Source of the DNA: Eriocheir sinensis
Taxonomy: Eukaryota > Arthropoda > Malacostraca > Decapoda > Varunidae
DNA: 64,000 nt
Reading direction: 5' to 3'
Assembly: GCF_024679095.1 (NCBI RefSeq)
Contig: NW_026111665.1
Span: forward strand, 522,499-586,498
Shown: piece after piece, positions 43,301-55,919 of the stretch
Layout: each line of letters starts with the position of its first letter
How positions within the stretch are numbered: the first letter of the stretch is position 1
Notes under the pieces: model-generated
What the model saw: the letters and a program-made list of their open reading frames with translations, nothing else
Told to the model about the DNA's origin: nothing
The model's database searches: none
Position numbers and translations under genes: made by a program

Positions 43301-43968
43301 AGTTCCAGTGCACAGGTCTTTGAGGTGGCAGTGGCGGCGAGAGCGGAAGGGTGATGACAGTTGCGAGATGATCGCTGACAAGGCAGTGATGGATGGCCCA
43401 CTTAGCACCCACGTCAAGTGGCCGCGTGACTAGGGATAGGTCAAGTACCCCTCCCATGACATGAGTAGGTTCCCCCGTGTTCAGGATGGCTACCCGAGGC
43501 ACATCCTTCAACGCTGCAGCAAGGTGACGCCCAGCGCGGTTTCTCCTTCCGCTTCCCCACCTCTCACGGTGGGCGTTGAAGTCGCCCCCGATGAAGGTGG
43601 GCTCATCGTTGGCGAGGGAGAGGAGCTCTGTCAGGTCCGGTACAGCGGTGGGGTTGTTGTACACGCAGTAGAACGTGACAGTTGTGCTCGGCAAGGCCAC
43701 CTTAACCGCCAATACCTCCACGCCGTCACCGCATAGCGCAGGGTGAAGCACTAGGGTGCAGGGAAGTGCATCCCTGACCAAGATGCCACACCCACGCGCT
43801 GCACCGGCAACGGCAGGGAGGTAGAAGGCATTGAAGCCCTTGAAGGACACCGACTGGCCTTCCTGAAGGAGAGTCTCCTGTAAGAGGATGACATCGAGGC
43901 CGTCGGTGCCGATCGCTGCTCGCAGGAGGTTGACCTTGCCTCGCACGCCACACACGTTCCATTGCAGG
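40369..43968 (-). pseudogene. LINE-B copy 3 ORF2: endonuclease, RT, RNase H
   Basis: Begins near 43,968 (LQWNVCGVRGKVNLL). Endonuclease: VILLQETLLQEG, GDFNAHRERWGSG, VSDHLATVITL (about residues 1-220). RT: PEVREANHRINQARKLNRR, TIVPIPKSSDGGEFRPISLL, AFRRGMGTRDCVST, VVFLDLEKAFELA, NGTPQGGVLSPVLFN and SYADDVAMVV, then YGTPCLMTVDPAAL. RNase H starts near 41,100 (AEMVRLPDGSSSTQADL) and changes frame near 40,990 to NDNVSLLTGIHARL, SWLPSHAGVVGNDAADRAAG. The end region is CPYCEEEVLQPLIHYLLEC (HCCC type). The continuous EN/RT frame of about 990 codons shows a comparatively young copy. One frameshift separates it from activity. Confidence 0.9.
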
Positions 43969-43969
43969 A

Positions 43970-45365
43970 CTTATAGCGTCTGGATCCCAGCGATGTCCTG
44001 GGGGTGGACACAGTGGCCGTCGTCTGCATGGGGGTCAGGCCTCGGCGCTTCGGCAGCGCCTTGCGCTCGGGCAGCGGGAGGCGGGACCGTGTCGGCACCG
44101 TGCGCACCGGGATGTGGGAGCGGGTTGTGTTCAACGGTGCCTTGACTGGGGGTACGCCTGGCTGGGGAGGCTGGTGGCATTCGTCGGCCTCCATCTCCGT
44201 CACCTCTACGGAAGGAGGAAGGGGCTCGGGTGCTCGGGTCTCGGCAGGTGGGGGAGCAGGGCTCTGAGGCTCTGGAGGTGGTGGGGCGGGTGTGGCGGAG
44301 GGGCCTGCGATGGCGGGAAAGTGCTCCTCCACTGTCGCCTTCGCAATTGATCGCAGGCCCGCCTCGTCGGGCGTGAGCTGGAGGAGGCCCGTCAGGGCAA
44401 GGGCAAAGCTTGCCAGCATCCCCTCGAGCGCGGCCTTCGTCACAAGGACGCAGCCGGGTGGTGTGGACAGTGGTGCAGTCTGTGCGCTCGGGGGGGGCCG
44501 CGGCCTGTGGTTCCTTTGCCGACGCCCGCGCTGAGGCAGAGGAGGTGGAGGCAGTGTGGGAGCTGGTTGCTCCTGTCGCGGGGAGGAGCCCGAGGTGGAG
44601 GTTGGGCTGGGAGGCGGGACAGGTGTCGAGGTGGAGGTTGTGGATGGAGGCGGGGCGGGTGTTAAGGCAGGGCCAGGGGCCGCATCTGGGAGACGTGATA
44701 GGGCGGGTGTTGGGTTGGAGGCAGTAGAGGCGGGCCGAGAGGCGCTTGGTGGCGGGAGGCTGGGGAAGTGAGCGGGAGAGGCCAGTGTTGCCTGTGCAGG
44801 AGGCGGGGGCGGCTGATGCGACCTTGATCGGGACCGTCTGGTCCATGCCGGGCGGGAGGGGTTGTGAGCAGCACGCCATTCCTCCTGCCGCTTGACGCCC
44901 TCGTCCACCCGGGTCAGCCGTGAGGGGCAGCGGCGACTCCATGCATGGTGCTGCTGTTTGCAATTTGGGCACAGAGCTGGTACCGCCTCCCCGGCCTTGT
45001 ATTTGGCCAGACAGGGCTCGGTCATGTGCGGCCCGGAGCACATGCCGCACACGGCCGGGCGGTTGCAGCGGGAGCGGTGGTGGCCGTACTGCTGACATCT
45101 GAAGCAGCGCAGTGGCTCCTTGTTGAAGGGGCGTGTGTAAAACACCCCCCAACTCCCCAGGTCGAGACTGCCCGGGAGGGGGCCTTTCATCGTTACGATG
45201 ACCTGGCGGGTGTCCAGCCCATCTCGCGTCTGGCACCTGTCCGCTGAGACGACATCTGGGTGGCGAAGGAGAGCCTTGAGGGACATAGCCGCAGGGTATG
45301 ACGTCACCACACCCTTGATGGTGGCGTCTCCCGTCTGCCGCAGCAGGACCGGCTTGCCGTCGACT
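43970..45365 (-). CDS. LINE-B copy 3 ORF1 (5'-truncated, zinc-knuckle protein)
   Basis: Gag-like RNA-binding protein. The frame is open from the 5' truncation (about 45,365) through SYPAAMSLKALLRHPDVVSA, then the knuckles FRCQQYGHHRSRCN, CGMCSGPHMTEPCLAKY, CPNCKQQHHAWSRRC, a long proline-rich region, and the conserved KAALEGMLASFALALTGLLQ helix that recurs in all copies. It runs without a stop past the usual ORF1 end (compare SSATGR stop in copy 7) into ORF2 to 43,751, so its own terminator has been lost. The first methionine in frame is at 45,310, but comparison with copy 7 shows the true start lies further upstream and is missing. Confidence 0.85.
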
Positions 45366-45370
45366 TACGT

Positions 45371-45546
45371 CGTCACCTGTAACTAGTGACGTGACAGTGA
45401 CGCGTATAGCGCGCGAGCACTGAGACGGTGGCGCGGGGCCTGGCAGGAAGCAGAGCAGCTGGATCGCTCGCCCGCGAGAGCTGTTGCTTAGACGGTGGGG
45501 GAGAGGTGTTCACGCTGCCAGGTCCGGGAGTCCAATCACGAGCCAA
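45371..45546. other. GC-rich spacer between LINE-B copies 3 and 4
   Basis: No gene recognised. It includes CCAATCACGAGCCAA (45,532-45,546), the pre-insertion flank of copy 4, whose minus strand TTGGCTCGT resembles the other LINE-B targets. A GGTCCGGGAGTCC stretch slightly recalls a tRNA B-box but has no matching A-box. Confidence 0.5.
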
Positions 45547-47243
45547 TTTCTTCTTCTTCTTCTTAAGATTCATCCCCCACAGGGGGAAAGAGGCCTTGGT
45601 CTCGAGAGACGGCCTGTAGCTGCAAGCGGTGAACATAAGGTTCTCTATCGGGGTGGGGCACACTCCTCCACGAGCCGCAGCAGCTGGGCGTCACTGAGGT
45701 ACCCGAGAAGGCTAGGGGCCGGCAGCCCCTCCGGGTTGGTAATTAATTGCTGAGTGCCCTCACACTCGAGGAGGTAGTGGAGGAGTGGTTAGAGAACTTC
45801 CTTCCCACAGTGCGAGCATTCGACAGGGACTGGATCATCGGGATTCAGCGTAGATGCACACTTATATCCAAGACGCAGGCGGCGGAGGCTGGTTTCCGCC
45901 CTTCGTGGGAGGGGCAGCGGTATTTCGCGTTGACCGAAGTCAGTGGCTGCGGAATACCAATGCGCTGATGGCGAGCCCGCCGCCACTGCCTCCTCGAGCT
46001 CCCTCCTGCCGACATGGCTGGGCACCCAGTTGAAATGAATTACCCCCCCCCCTCCCTCTGCATTCCTTGCATCCTGGCGTGGATGCTGGTGAGGAGGGAG
46101 ATGTCGGTAGCGGGTTCGGCGAGGAGGGACTGGATGGCCGGCACCGAGTCACAGTGGAGGACGACAGCCCCCACGCCCTCCTCCTCAGCGTGTTTCAGGG
46201 CCCAGCTGATGGCAACAAGCTCCGCCTGCGTCGATGATGAGCCATCCGGCAGTCGAATGAGCTCTGTGTGCCCCGCCGTGACAAACGCTGCACCGACGGC
46301 CCCTGTGTGGTGGTCGACAGAGCCGTCGGTGTAGTAAGTAGCTGCCCGAAGGTGCGAGACTTCCTCCACCATCGCTGCGGCCTCCCTTGCCAGCCGCTCC
46401 TCAGACAGAACGGCTTTTTTTTATGGCAGGGGCTTGATGGTGGCGGTGAAGGACCGTAGACCCAAGGCGGTGGAGCCACATAGGCCGGGTGGGGCGCGTC
46501 AGGCGTCACGATGGAGGCACACGCCAGGGCATGTGGCCTTAGCCTAACGGCTCCTACCGCCGCCCACAACCTTCGTCGGAAAAGGTAAGGGTCTTGTAGG
46601 AGGGCCTGCCCCACGGAGTAACGGAGTGACTCAGACCCCCTGAGGCGGAGCAGCTTAACTAGGTGGCTGATGGAGAGCTGGTTGACCCAGGTGGAGATGG
46701 AGGGCAATCGGGCCTCCGCTCTTAGGCACACGCATTTTGTCCATCTCGGGGCCCCGAGAATGTGGCGGAGTGCCGCGTTCTGGGCCACCTCAAGCGGCTC
46801 GAGTGCAGCGGGGCTAACGGTGAGGTGGCATGGCGACCCATAGTCCACACAGGAGCGCACCGCCTGGACATAAAATCGCCTCAGCACCCTGCCGCTCGCA
46901 CCGCCCTCCGTCCGTGCCAGGGCGCGCTTGATGTTGATGCGGCTCTTCACCCTCGCACTGAGAGAGGCGATGTATGGCACAAATGAAAGCCGTGAGTCGA
47001 TGGTCATGCCCAGGTACTTGAACGAGGACACCCACGGTATCGGCTCGCCGCCAAGCAGGAGAGGCTCGGGGGGGACGCCTCTGCCGGAACAGCATTGCCT
47101 TGGTCTTTTATCTGTTGACGACGAGGCCGAGGGAAGCACAAGCCTGGGTGAGGCGGCGGAGGAGCAGGCGAGCGCTGGCCACAGGATTTGGCCCCGTAGC
47201 CACCATGACCACGTCATCAGCATAGCACAGCACTTTGCAATAC
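45547..47243 (-). pseudogene. LINE-B copy 4: RT C-terminus, RNase H, 3' UTR
   Basis: Starts abruptly at the polymerase core (KYCKVLCYADDVVMVATGPN), fused to the tail of D element 1. It continues through FKYLGMTIDSRLSFVPYIAS, YGSPCHLTVSPAALEPL and LGAPRWTKCVCLRAEARL. RNase H follows in another frame (TYYTDGSVDHHTGAVGAAF, STQAELVAISWALKHA), then TSLRRLRLGYKCAS and C..CGKEVL. The 3' UTR has hairpin TCCCCCTGTGGGGGA (45,573-45,587) and an (AAG)n tail. It belongs to a subfamily noticeably different from copies 3 and 6. Several frame changes. Confidence 0.85.
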
Positions 47244-47583
47244 TTTCTTCTTCTTCTTTGTGGATTCTCCCCCTAAATAGGGGGAACAGGCATTTGTCTT
47301 GCGACGGCCCGTCGCAGGGGGGAACCCGCCGCTGGCGTGCGGCGGGTGTAGGGAAGCCTCCGCCGCCGCCACAGCCACGGGTAACAGCCGGCGAGCAGCG
47401 ACGGAGGCACGGGCTCTCTGGGCAGGCGCCCAGCAGACACCCGTAGCGGTACTCGTGCGAGCAGCCGACTGGTCGACTTGACCACGGAGGGGTGGCCCAA
47501 AGCGAGGATGACCCTACGGGTCCACCTCGCCTCCGTAGAAGGGCCACCCGGCTGCTCGCCCGAGGAGTGCTGGCGTTCCACTG
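47244..47583 (-). mobile_element. D element 1 (SINE-like, LINE-B tail)
   Basis: A 340-base element with no coding capacity. On the minus strand it starts CAGTGGAACGCCAGCACTCC, has a GC-rich body shared with D element 2 at high identity, and ends GACGGGCCGTCGCAAGACAA, hairpin CCCCCTATTTAGGGGG (47,269-47,284) and an (AAG)n tail. The last about 60 bases match the LINE-B 3' end. The sequence before its 5' end (47,584-47,592) reads ATGGCAGGT. Its tail runs directly into the 5'-truncated LINE-B copy 4. The head is not a clear tRNA, 5S or 7SL derivative, so the promoter is unknown. Confidence 0.8.
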
Positions 47584-49440
<1,857 letters not shown>

Positions 49441-50036
49441 CCCGACAACACTACATTTTTTTTTTTTTAATAAATAATAACCGCTCTGGTGGAAACACAG
49501 CTAACCTAACACAAAGCCGCTAAATAATCCTACCAAAAACAAGACCACCAGGGTGGTATCTTTAATTTAATATTAAGGGACTAGTAACTAGACTTATCAC
49601 CATCTCGGCAGAACCGGGGCGACGCGATCTGGGGGAGCCGTGTCCTCTGGCCCGTCACCCCCAGTCACCGACCCCGCACCCCCGAGATAGTTTAGTGATT
49701 TGTGCATTACGTACAGGTGCGTTTGAATTAGTGTATAAACGTTTTTTTTTTTTTTTTTTTTTTTTTTTTCTCTCACGGCGGGTCAGAGCCGTTGATGAAC
49801 TGGGAGAGCCGCGCTTCCCAGCACGACTCTCCCAGGCACCCACTCAGCACCTCCGCGACAGGTAAGTGTTTGTGTTAATGTATTACATGTCGTTATTAGG
49901 TGTAGTTAGTGTATGTTTGTTGTTTTGATAATTTTAGTATTTTCTTGGTCTATTTGTAGTCGATTTTAAAATGAATTATTTACTCTTCAGCAGCTCGGGG
50001 CATTGCGCGTGGGGAAAGTCCGCGCCTAGAGTATAT
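49441..50036. other. Spacer and probable LINE-C 3' UTR
   Basis: A T-run of about 28 (49,742-49,769) may be the poly-A end of LINE-C read from the other strand. CCGCGACAG|GTAAGTG at about 49,852-49,867 (plus strand) looks like a splice donor but no partner exon was found. Otherwise no gene. Confidence 0.4.
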
Positions 50037-52760
50037 TTAGAGTATATTTTTTTCCGTTGGTTCACTGTTTAGTATATTTTTGGTTTTGCTGTAGTATTGG
50101 TGGTTTAGGTTGTCCTCGTAGTTTTCCAGAATAAACTCCATATGCGGATCCTCAAGGTCCTGTACTTTTCTGAATATATTTTCAGCTCTTGTGTATAGAT
50201 TGTAGTTGATCGATTCTAGGTTTGCTTGCTTATGGAGAGTCTTTGTATTCCGTCTGTAAGGGTGTCGTTCATCTAACGCAAATCGCAAGGCCTTGTTTTG
50301 AATTTTTTGGAGTTTGTTTTTCTTGTTTCTGCTTGTTGCTATTAGAGGTATGGATGGGTAGACCAGCATGGGTACAATGAAAGCTTTTATCAGATGTATT
50401 TTAATGTTGGTGGGGAGGTTCCTGAATTTGTAAAGTTCTGTCAGCCTGCTTCTTCCTCTATTGATGGTGTCGTTGATGTGGTGCCCTATGCCTGTTCTTC
50501 CGACTGTGAGGCCTAATACTTTTCCTTATGGTGAATATTCTATTTTTGCTCCTTTAATGATTATGTCATTTTACTTCTTTACGGCAATCGGTATTATCTT
50601 AAATTTGTTTTTATTGGTTTTGATTTTCCATTTCTTTTCTTAGGTGTTGATTCTGGTGATTTCATTTATGGTACGCCTCGTCATCATTTCTCTTGATTTT
50701 CCAGGGTATGTTATTATCTGGGTCACATCATCTGCGTATTGTATGTTTACGCATCCCCCCCATGCAGGTTGAGGGAGGTCTGATGTGTATATTATATAAA
50801 GCGTTGGCGAGATGGCTGAACCTTGGGGCACACCGGCTGTCAAAGCGAAATCTTGCCCCGTATAGTGTCCCACTTTTATGTTTGCTATACGTCCTGTTAC
50901 AAAGTTTTTTAGATATTTGGTGATGGTGAGAGATAAGTTGAGGTGTGCTATCTTGTATTGTAGACCTGCATGCCACACTTTATCAAAGGCTTTTGCAACG
51001 TCTCTAAGGACTAGGTAAACTTGAACTCGCCTTGCTATGTGATGTGCTATTGTTTCATGTATAACAGTTAGAGCTGTATCCGTGCCTCTCTCCGCTCGGA
51101 AACCGTGCTGAGTGTAGGGGAGCGTGTTGTTATTTTCGAGGTAGTTTCTTTACCTTCTATTTACTATTTTTTCTAATACTTTTCCAGTAACTTCTAGCAA
51201 GGATATTGATCGATAATTTGCCGGGTTTGCTGGATTGGTATTCGTCTTTGGGATTAATTTTATAATTGCAGTTTTGAATTTTGAGGGGTGGTATCCTATG
51301 GAAAGGGTGTGGTTGAATATATCTTGTAGTATTTCTAGTGCATTTTCTGGCAGATGTTGTAATATTATTTTATTGATTGGTGAATTGCCTGGTGTATTGT
51401 TTTTAAAGGATTTAATTGCATCTTTTATCTCCCCTGTTTTTATTAGTGTATCCATGTTTTCCCTTCCATCTAGTCTTGTGTTGTCTGATATTCCATATGG
51501 TGAACGTTTTTCTTCATTATCTTCCCAATACTGTTCTACTTATTCTTCTGTATGTGCGTCATATGTTGCATTTTCCTCAGCTGTGATGGTGAATACTTTG
51601 CTCCAAATATCTCTAAATATTGCCTCCTTATCCTTATCATCTGTAATTTTATCGTTGTTTTTCTCTAGGTGTTGGTTGTTTATTTCCTCTTAGCTTCTTA
51701 ATTTCCGTCCAGAATCTCTGAGGGTTTGCTGAGTAGCATCTGGTTGTGTTTTTTTTATTTTTTATTCCCAGTTTTTATTGTAAATTCTTTCGCTTTCTTC
51801 TTTCATTAGGGTTCTTAATCTTTGGTATCTATGGTAAGCTTGTCTATTCCATCCGTTTCTTATTCTTTCCCGTTTGAGTTCTTCATAAAAGTGTTGTATT
51901 CTTCTTAGTAGAGGGCTTGCTATTGATTTTTGGATTATCTGACTTGTATTTTTGGGTATGTTATTGTCTGTTGCTTTTTCGATGGTTTCATACCATTTAT
52001 GGATTTTCTGATCAATTTGTTATGTGGCCATCTGTTCAGGTATGATTATTGTTGAGATGTTAGTTTATATTTCTTCTTTGAATTGAGTCCAGTTTGTTTG
52101 TTGTGTGTTGAGGCTAGCTGGTATATCTCTTGTTATTGCTTTTGTTGTTATTTTCATTATGATCGGGATGTGATCTGATGTTGTTAAAGGCCCTGGTGTT
52201 ATTGACATATTGTGCATTATCTTGTTGTTAGTGAGGACTAGATCTGGTGTTGTACTGCTGTTTACACTGTGGTAGGATGGGAAATCGGGGCCGAGATGTA
52301 ATAGTTTCCCATGTCTGAGGAATCTTTCTAGGCCTTTCCCTATGAGGTTGTTACGATGATCATTTAATATTCTGCTTTGAGCATTCATGTCTGCTAATAT
52401 ATAGGTTGGGTGATTGTTGTGTGCCAGTCTGTTAACATCCGGGAATGGTAGAAATTGTCTTCTTGGCGGCAGGTAAGTGGTTGCGATTGATATTTTTCCT
52501 AAGGATGTTTCTATAATTATTTCCAGGAAGTTGGTAATGAACTCGTCTTTTATTTTGTATTTGATGTTATGTTTGACTAGTATAGCTATGCCGTCGCTTA
52601 TTTCATTGAACATGTTCTTATTGTAGCAGTTGTAGCTTGGAATATTAATATTTTCATCTTCTTTTAATCCATGTGAATTTATCAGGATAATATCCGGGTT
52701 TATCTCTAAATATATGTTTGTTAGGTGGAACTTTCTAGTTTTCCAATGTAGTACATTATG
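50037..52760 (-). pseudogene. LINE-C ORF2: endonuclease plus RT remnants
   Basis: Endonuclease (52,613-52,065): SDGIAILVKHN, TTYLPPRRQFLPFPDV, ADMNAQSRI, LGPDFPSYHS, TTPDLVLTN, PGPLTTSDHIPII. RT: 51,455-51,150 (FKNNTPGNSPINKIIL; NPANYRSISLLEVTGKVLEK), 50,978-50,640 (HAGLQYKIAHLNLSLTITKY, TAGVPQGSAISPTLYIIY, NIQYADDVTQIITYPGKSRE) and 50,369-50,037 (KIQNKALRFALDERHPYRRN). Each block has an exact counterpart in LINE-A ORF2. Many frame changes make it non-functional. Confidence 0.85.
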
Positions 52761-54440
52761 CTGTATAATTTTTTTATCTCCTCCATGTTGAATAGTAGGG
52801 TTGTGTGTTTACTGGGTTTTTGGCTTTATTTCCTATGTGTGTTTTCCACCTTTTTTTTTCCCGTGTATTTTCTTGTTCTTTGTCCTTTGCTTGGTGGTGG
52901 TGTTTTCTCTTCCATTAGCCCAGATCTAATTTTACTGAAAGTGCTGTTGTCGATTCTTGCAAAGCACTGTGCATTAATGTCCACTGATTTTTGTTCTATC
53001 ACCCTTATTATATCCTCTTCTGTAAGCTCTTTGTCCGTGTATGTGAATTTGTATTTCTTGCTTTGTATTCCTTTCACCAGTACTTGTCTTGTGAAGTCTT
53101 CTTTTTCTGGCCATCCTTCACTCTGCTTTATATATATCGTTAGCCCTATATCATCCCCTCTGATTGAATATTTTCTTTTTCTTTGTGTCATTAATGTCTC
53201 ATGCATTATGCTTGATGCATCTTGAGCTTACTCCGTGTCTGCCCCATTCTCAGTCCTCCCTTCCTCTCTTTCTGTTTTATTTCCTTTTTTTTTTTGTATG
53301 AGCTGTATGTGTTCCTCCTTCCGCTAGGTTTGAATTAGGTTGTTGGGTCATGACGTTTAGGATTGCCTGCAAGGGTGGATTGTCTGGAGTTTTTATTGGT
53401 GGCAGGTTGTTCATCTTGAACATTTTGTTTACTTCCTGCTGGAATGATCCTGGGTTCCCATTGTTTAAAATATGTGCATACATAAAGCATGCGTATATGA
53501 TGGTGTGTGTGTTTGGAGATACGGACGTCATTTCCGGTAACTTCGTTTGCTGGTTGATGGTGTTTCTTTTCGTTATATTACTATAGGTTGTGTTGTCTTG
53601 GCCTTCTTTCTTTCTTTTATTTATTATGTCTTTCCTTTGCTGACACTTCATAGCCATTGATCTGTGGTCTCCTTTGCAGTTAATACTTTTTTTGTATCCA
53701 TTGCGACAGTCTTTCCAGGTGTGTCCTTCTTCGGAGCATTCAGAACAAATCTTGTAGTCGTTGGGCATGGGACATTATGAGATGTTGTGGCTCTCAAGCT
53801 GATAGCATCTCATGCAAGTTTTTATTTCTATGAACGCGTCTTGTTGTACTTGATGGGGTGAAATGCTCATTGAGAACATTCTCAGCCCAATATCAGTCGC
53901 CTTCTTTGCGATGTTGGTTTTTGTGAAGGTTATTTTGGTGTTCTTTGATCTGGGAAACTTCATCAAATCCGTTATCTGGTTTTTGGTGTATGCATTTTTT
54001 TTCCATTATCTTGCTGATCATCTCTTCTTCATTGTTGTTATAGTTATGTGCATCTACGTTGAAGATAATGATGGATCTTTTTGCTTTGAGTTCCGGTGGA
54101 ATGACAGGAGTAAATCCATTGTTTTCTAGGTATTTGTCAGAAATTCCATTAAGCAGTCTGTCTAGGTCCGTTTCGTCATTTGTATAGATGGTGAAGCCTT
54201 CAGTGGCTACAAATATTCTGTTTGCATATATCTCATTTTCTGAGAGCAGTTGTAGGAGTTTCAGTTTCCTGTTTGGGTCTTTTGAGTTGTTGGATCTTAT
54301 CCTGACTCGCGTCATTTTGTATGTCTTTGTTCAAATTCCTCGTCTGTGTTCAGTCCGTAGTTCAGTCGTTCAGTCAGTTCGTCTTTTGTATCTTTCCTCT
54401 CTGGAGGTTGGAGCCGCTTTATGAAGAGCGGCCCACTTTT
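50037..54440 (-). mobile_element. LINE-C: AT-rich relative of LINE-A
   Basis: Minus-strand non-LTR retrotransposon, same plan as LINE-A: ORF1 then EN/RT ORF2 without RNase H. ORF1 pieces: 54,315-53,893 (MTRVRIRSNNSKDPNR; NGFTPVIPPELKAKRSIII, cf. EGFTPLMPSEVRSRRTVI in LINE-A), 53,966-53,775, 53,768-53,277 (CSECSEEGHTWKDC; MYAHILNNGNPGSFQQ) and 53,206-52,826. It is broken into about eight frames by indels. In contrast to GC-rich LINE-A, codons here are strongly A/T-ending. 5' leader to about 54,440. The 3' end is uncertain (possibly 49,742). Confidence 0.85.
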
Positions 54441-54857
54441 CCTTCCGAGGCAGTAGCAGAGCGATCAGTGCGACCCCGGTAAACCCCGGTGCCAGTGCCA
54501 CCGCTCCCTCTGCCGGGCCCCCGCGGCTTGTGGGACCTAACCCACAAACGCCGTAAGGGGGGTAGTGACACGGAGAATCCTGCTAGCAGGACGTCTTTCT
54601 CTTATGCACAAAAGCTTTGGCAAGGCAAAAAACCCGGACAAGGGCAGACTCCTCTAATTTAAGAGGAGGAGTCTCGATACACTAGCCCGGATTGACCGCA
54701 GCTGTGGTTGCAATCAGTAGAGCACGACCCGACCACTGACTCCTGACCAGTGATCAGTGACGAGTGAGGCAGAACGCCGGCTGAAGTCTGGTCAGAGCGG
54801 GGCTGAGGTCTCGTCGCTGCGGCTGCGCTGAAAGATCTCAATCCAGTTCAGTACCAA
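54441..54857. other. GC-mixed spacer, no gene recognised
   Basis: Contains short inverted repeats (TCCTGCTAGCAGGA at 54,579-54,592 and GACTCCTCTAATTTAAGAGGAGGAGTC around 54,647-54,673) that could fold, but no RNA family was recognised. It is the flank into which the D2/LINE-B array was inserted. Confidence 0.5.
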
Positions 54858-54866
54858 ACCAGCCAC
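54858..54866 (-). other. Target 9-mer, copy 1 (GTGGCTGGT)
   Basis: Minus strand GTGGCTGGT directly after the tail of D element 2. The identical 9-mer recurs at 55,209-55,217 and 55,911-55,919, so it separates all three consecutive insertions. Confidence 0.85.
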
Positions 54867-55208
54867 TTTTCTTTCTTCTTTCTAAGGATTTACCCCCCTA
54901 AAAAGGGGGAACGGGCCTTTGTCATACGACGGCCCGTCGCAGGGGGGAGCCCGCCGCTGGCGTGCGGCGGGTGTAGGGAGGCCTCCGCCGCCGCCACAAC
55001 CACGAGTAATAGCCGGCGAGCAGCGACGGAGGCACGGGCCCTCTGGGCAGGCGCCCAGCAGACACCCGTAGCGGTACTCGTGCGAGCAGCCGACTGGTCG
55101 ACTTGACCGCGGAGGGGTGGCCCAAAGCGAGGATGACCCCACGGGTCCACCTCGCCTCCGTAGAAGGGCAACCCGGCTGCTCGCCCGAGGAGTGCTGGCG
55201 TTCCACTG
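54867..55208 (-). mobile_element. D element 2 (SINE-like, LINE-B tail)
   Basis: A 342-base element very similar to D element 1: starts CAGTGGAACGCCAGCACTCC and ends with hairpin CCCCCTTTTTAGGGGG (about 54,894-54,909) and an AAG-type tail. Flanked on both sides by GTGGCTGGT. Its 3' about 60 bases match LINE-B 3' ends. No open frame of note. Confidence 0.85.
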
Positions 55209-55217
55209 ACCAGCCAC
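55209..55217 (-). other. Target 9-mer, copy 2 (GTGGCTGGT)
   Basis: Lies between the A-rich tail of LINE-B copy 5 and the first base of D element 2. Identical to the other two copies. Confidence 0.85.
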
Positions 55218-55910
55218 TTTTTTTTTGTTGTTGTTGTTGTTATTTATCCCCTGGGGGAATACGGGCCTTTGTCAAATGAGCTGAATGGCGTAGTCTTATC
55301 GGGGGGGTTTACCTCGGGGGTTCACAGGTTCTGACTACACGCACCAGAGCCTCGTCACTGAGAGCCATAATCAGCTTCGGTGCCGGCAGCCCGTCTGGGT
55401 TGCGGAGCAGATGGCGTGTGCCCCCACACTCGAGGAAGTAGTGGAGGAGCGGCTGGAGGACCTCCTCCTCCCAGTAAGGGCACCCCACCCGGACCGGGTC
55501 GTCGAGGTCCAGGAGCGAGGCACACCTGTACCCGAGGCGCAGGCGGTGGAGGTTGGAGGCCACTCGCCTGGGGGCGCGTAATGGTACCCGACGGCTGACG
55601 AAGTCCGTCGCCGAGGCATACCAGTGCGCAGATGGTGAGCCGGCTGCCAAGGCCACCTCAATGGCCCTGGCGACACCCGCCGAGGTATGGGCCGCCATGT
55701 CACGCTTGAGCAGTGACACGCTCGGGGAAATGGGGCATGTTAGGCTGGGAAGTAGAGTGGCCTCTCCAGCAGCGCGATCAGCAGAGTCGTTGCCCACCAC
55801 CCCTGCATGGCTGGGCAACCAGTTTAAGTGTGCTTGACGGCCAGCCCTCCCCAGTTCCGGCAAACGGGCGATTTGCACGTGAGGAGGGAGACGTTGTCAT
55901 TCAGTGGGTC
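55218..55910 (-). pseudogene. LINE-B copy 5: RNase H end fragment
   Basis: 5'-truncated copy starting in RNase H. DPLNDNVSLLT-like codons come first, then a frame change into GRAGRQAHLNWLPSHAGVVG, DRAAGEATLLPSL and the HCCC end (CPYWEEEVLQPLLHYFLECG: the second cysteine of the pair is W). The 3' UTR has hairpin TATTCCCCCAGGGGATA (55,245-55,261) and an A/ACA tail. It is flanked on both sides by GTGGCTGGT. Stop at 55,309. Confidence 0.85.
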
Positions 55911-55919
55911 ACCAGCCAC
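55911..55919 (-). other. Target 9-mer, copy 3 (GTGGCTGGT)
   Basis: Lies between the (AAG)n tail of LINE-B copy 6 and the truncated 5' end of copy 5. Identical to copies 1 and 2. Confidence 0.85.

Larger units (their letters stand above)
40269..45370 (-). mobile_element. LINE-B copy 3: nearly complete retrotransposon
   Basis: The best-preserved LINE-B in the window. 5' to 3' (minus strand): ORF1 lacking its N-terminus, long intact ORF2 EN/RT frame, one frame change into RNase H and the HCCC end, 3' UTR with GACGGGCCGT-like arm and hairpin TATCCCCCCAGGGGATA (40,294-40,310), and an A-tail (T-run 40,269-40,287). The 3' end is joined to an H2A leader. The 5' end is truncated inside ORF1 (about 45,365) and meets unrelated GC-rich DNA without a visible target duplication. 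EN plus RT plus RNase H suggests the I-group of non-LTR elements, but the clade is not determined. Confidence 0.9.

Noticed and set aside
45500..45546. tRNA-like GGTCCGGGAGTCC
   Set aside because: No partner A-box or foldable tRNA.
49600..49867. Host exon ending in a GTAAGTG donor
   Set aside because: No coding signal or partner exon; splice-like match alone is not enough.
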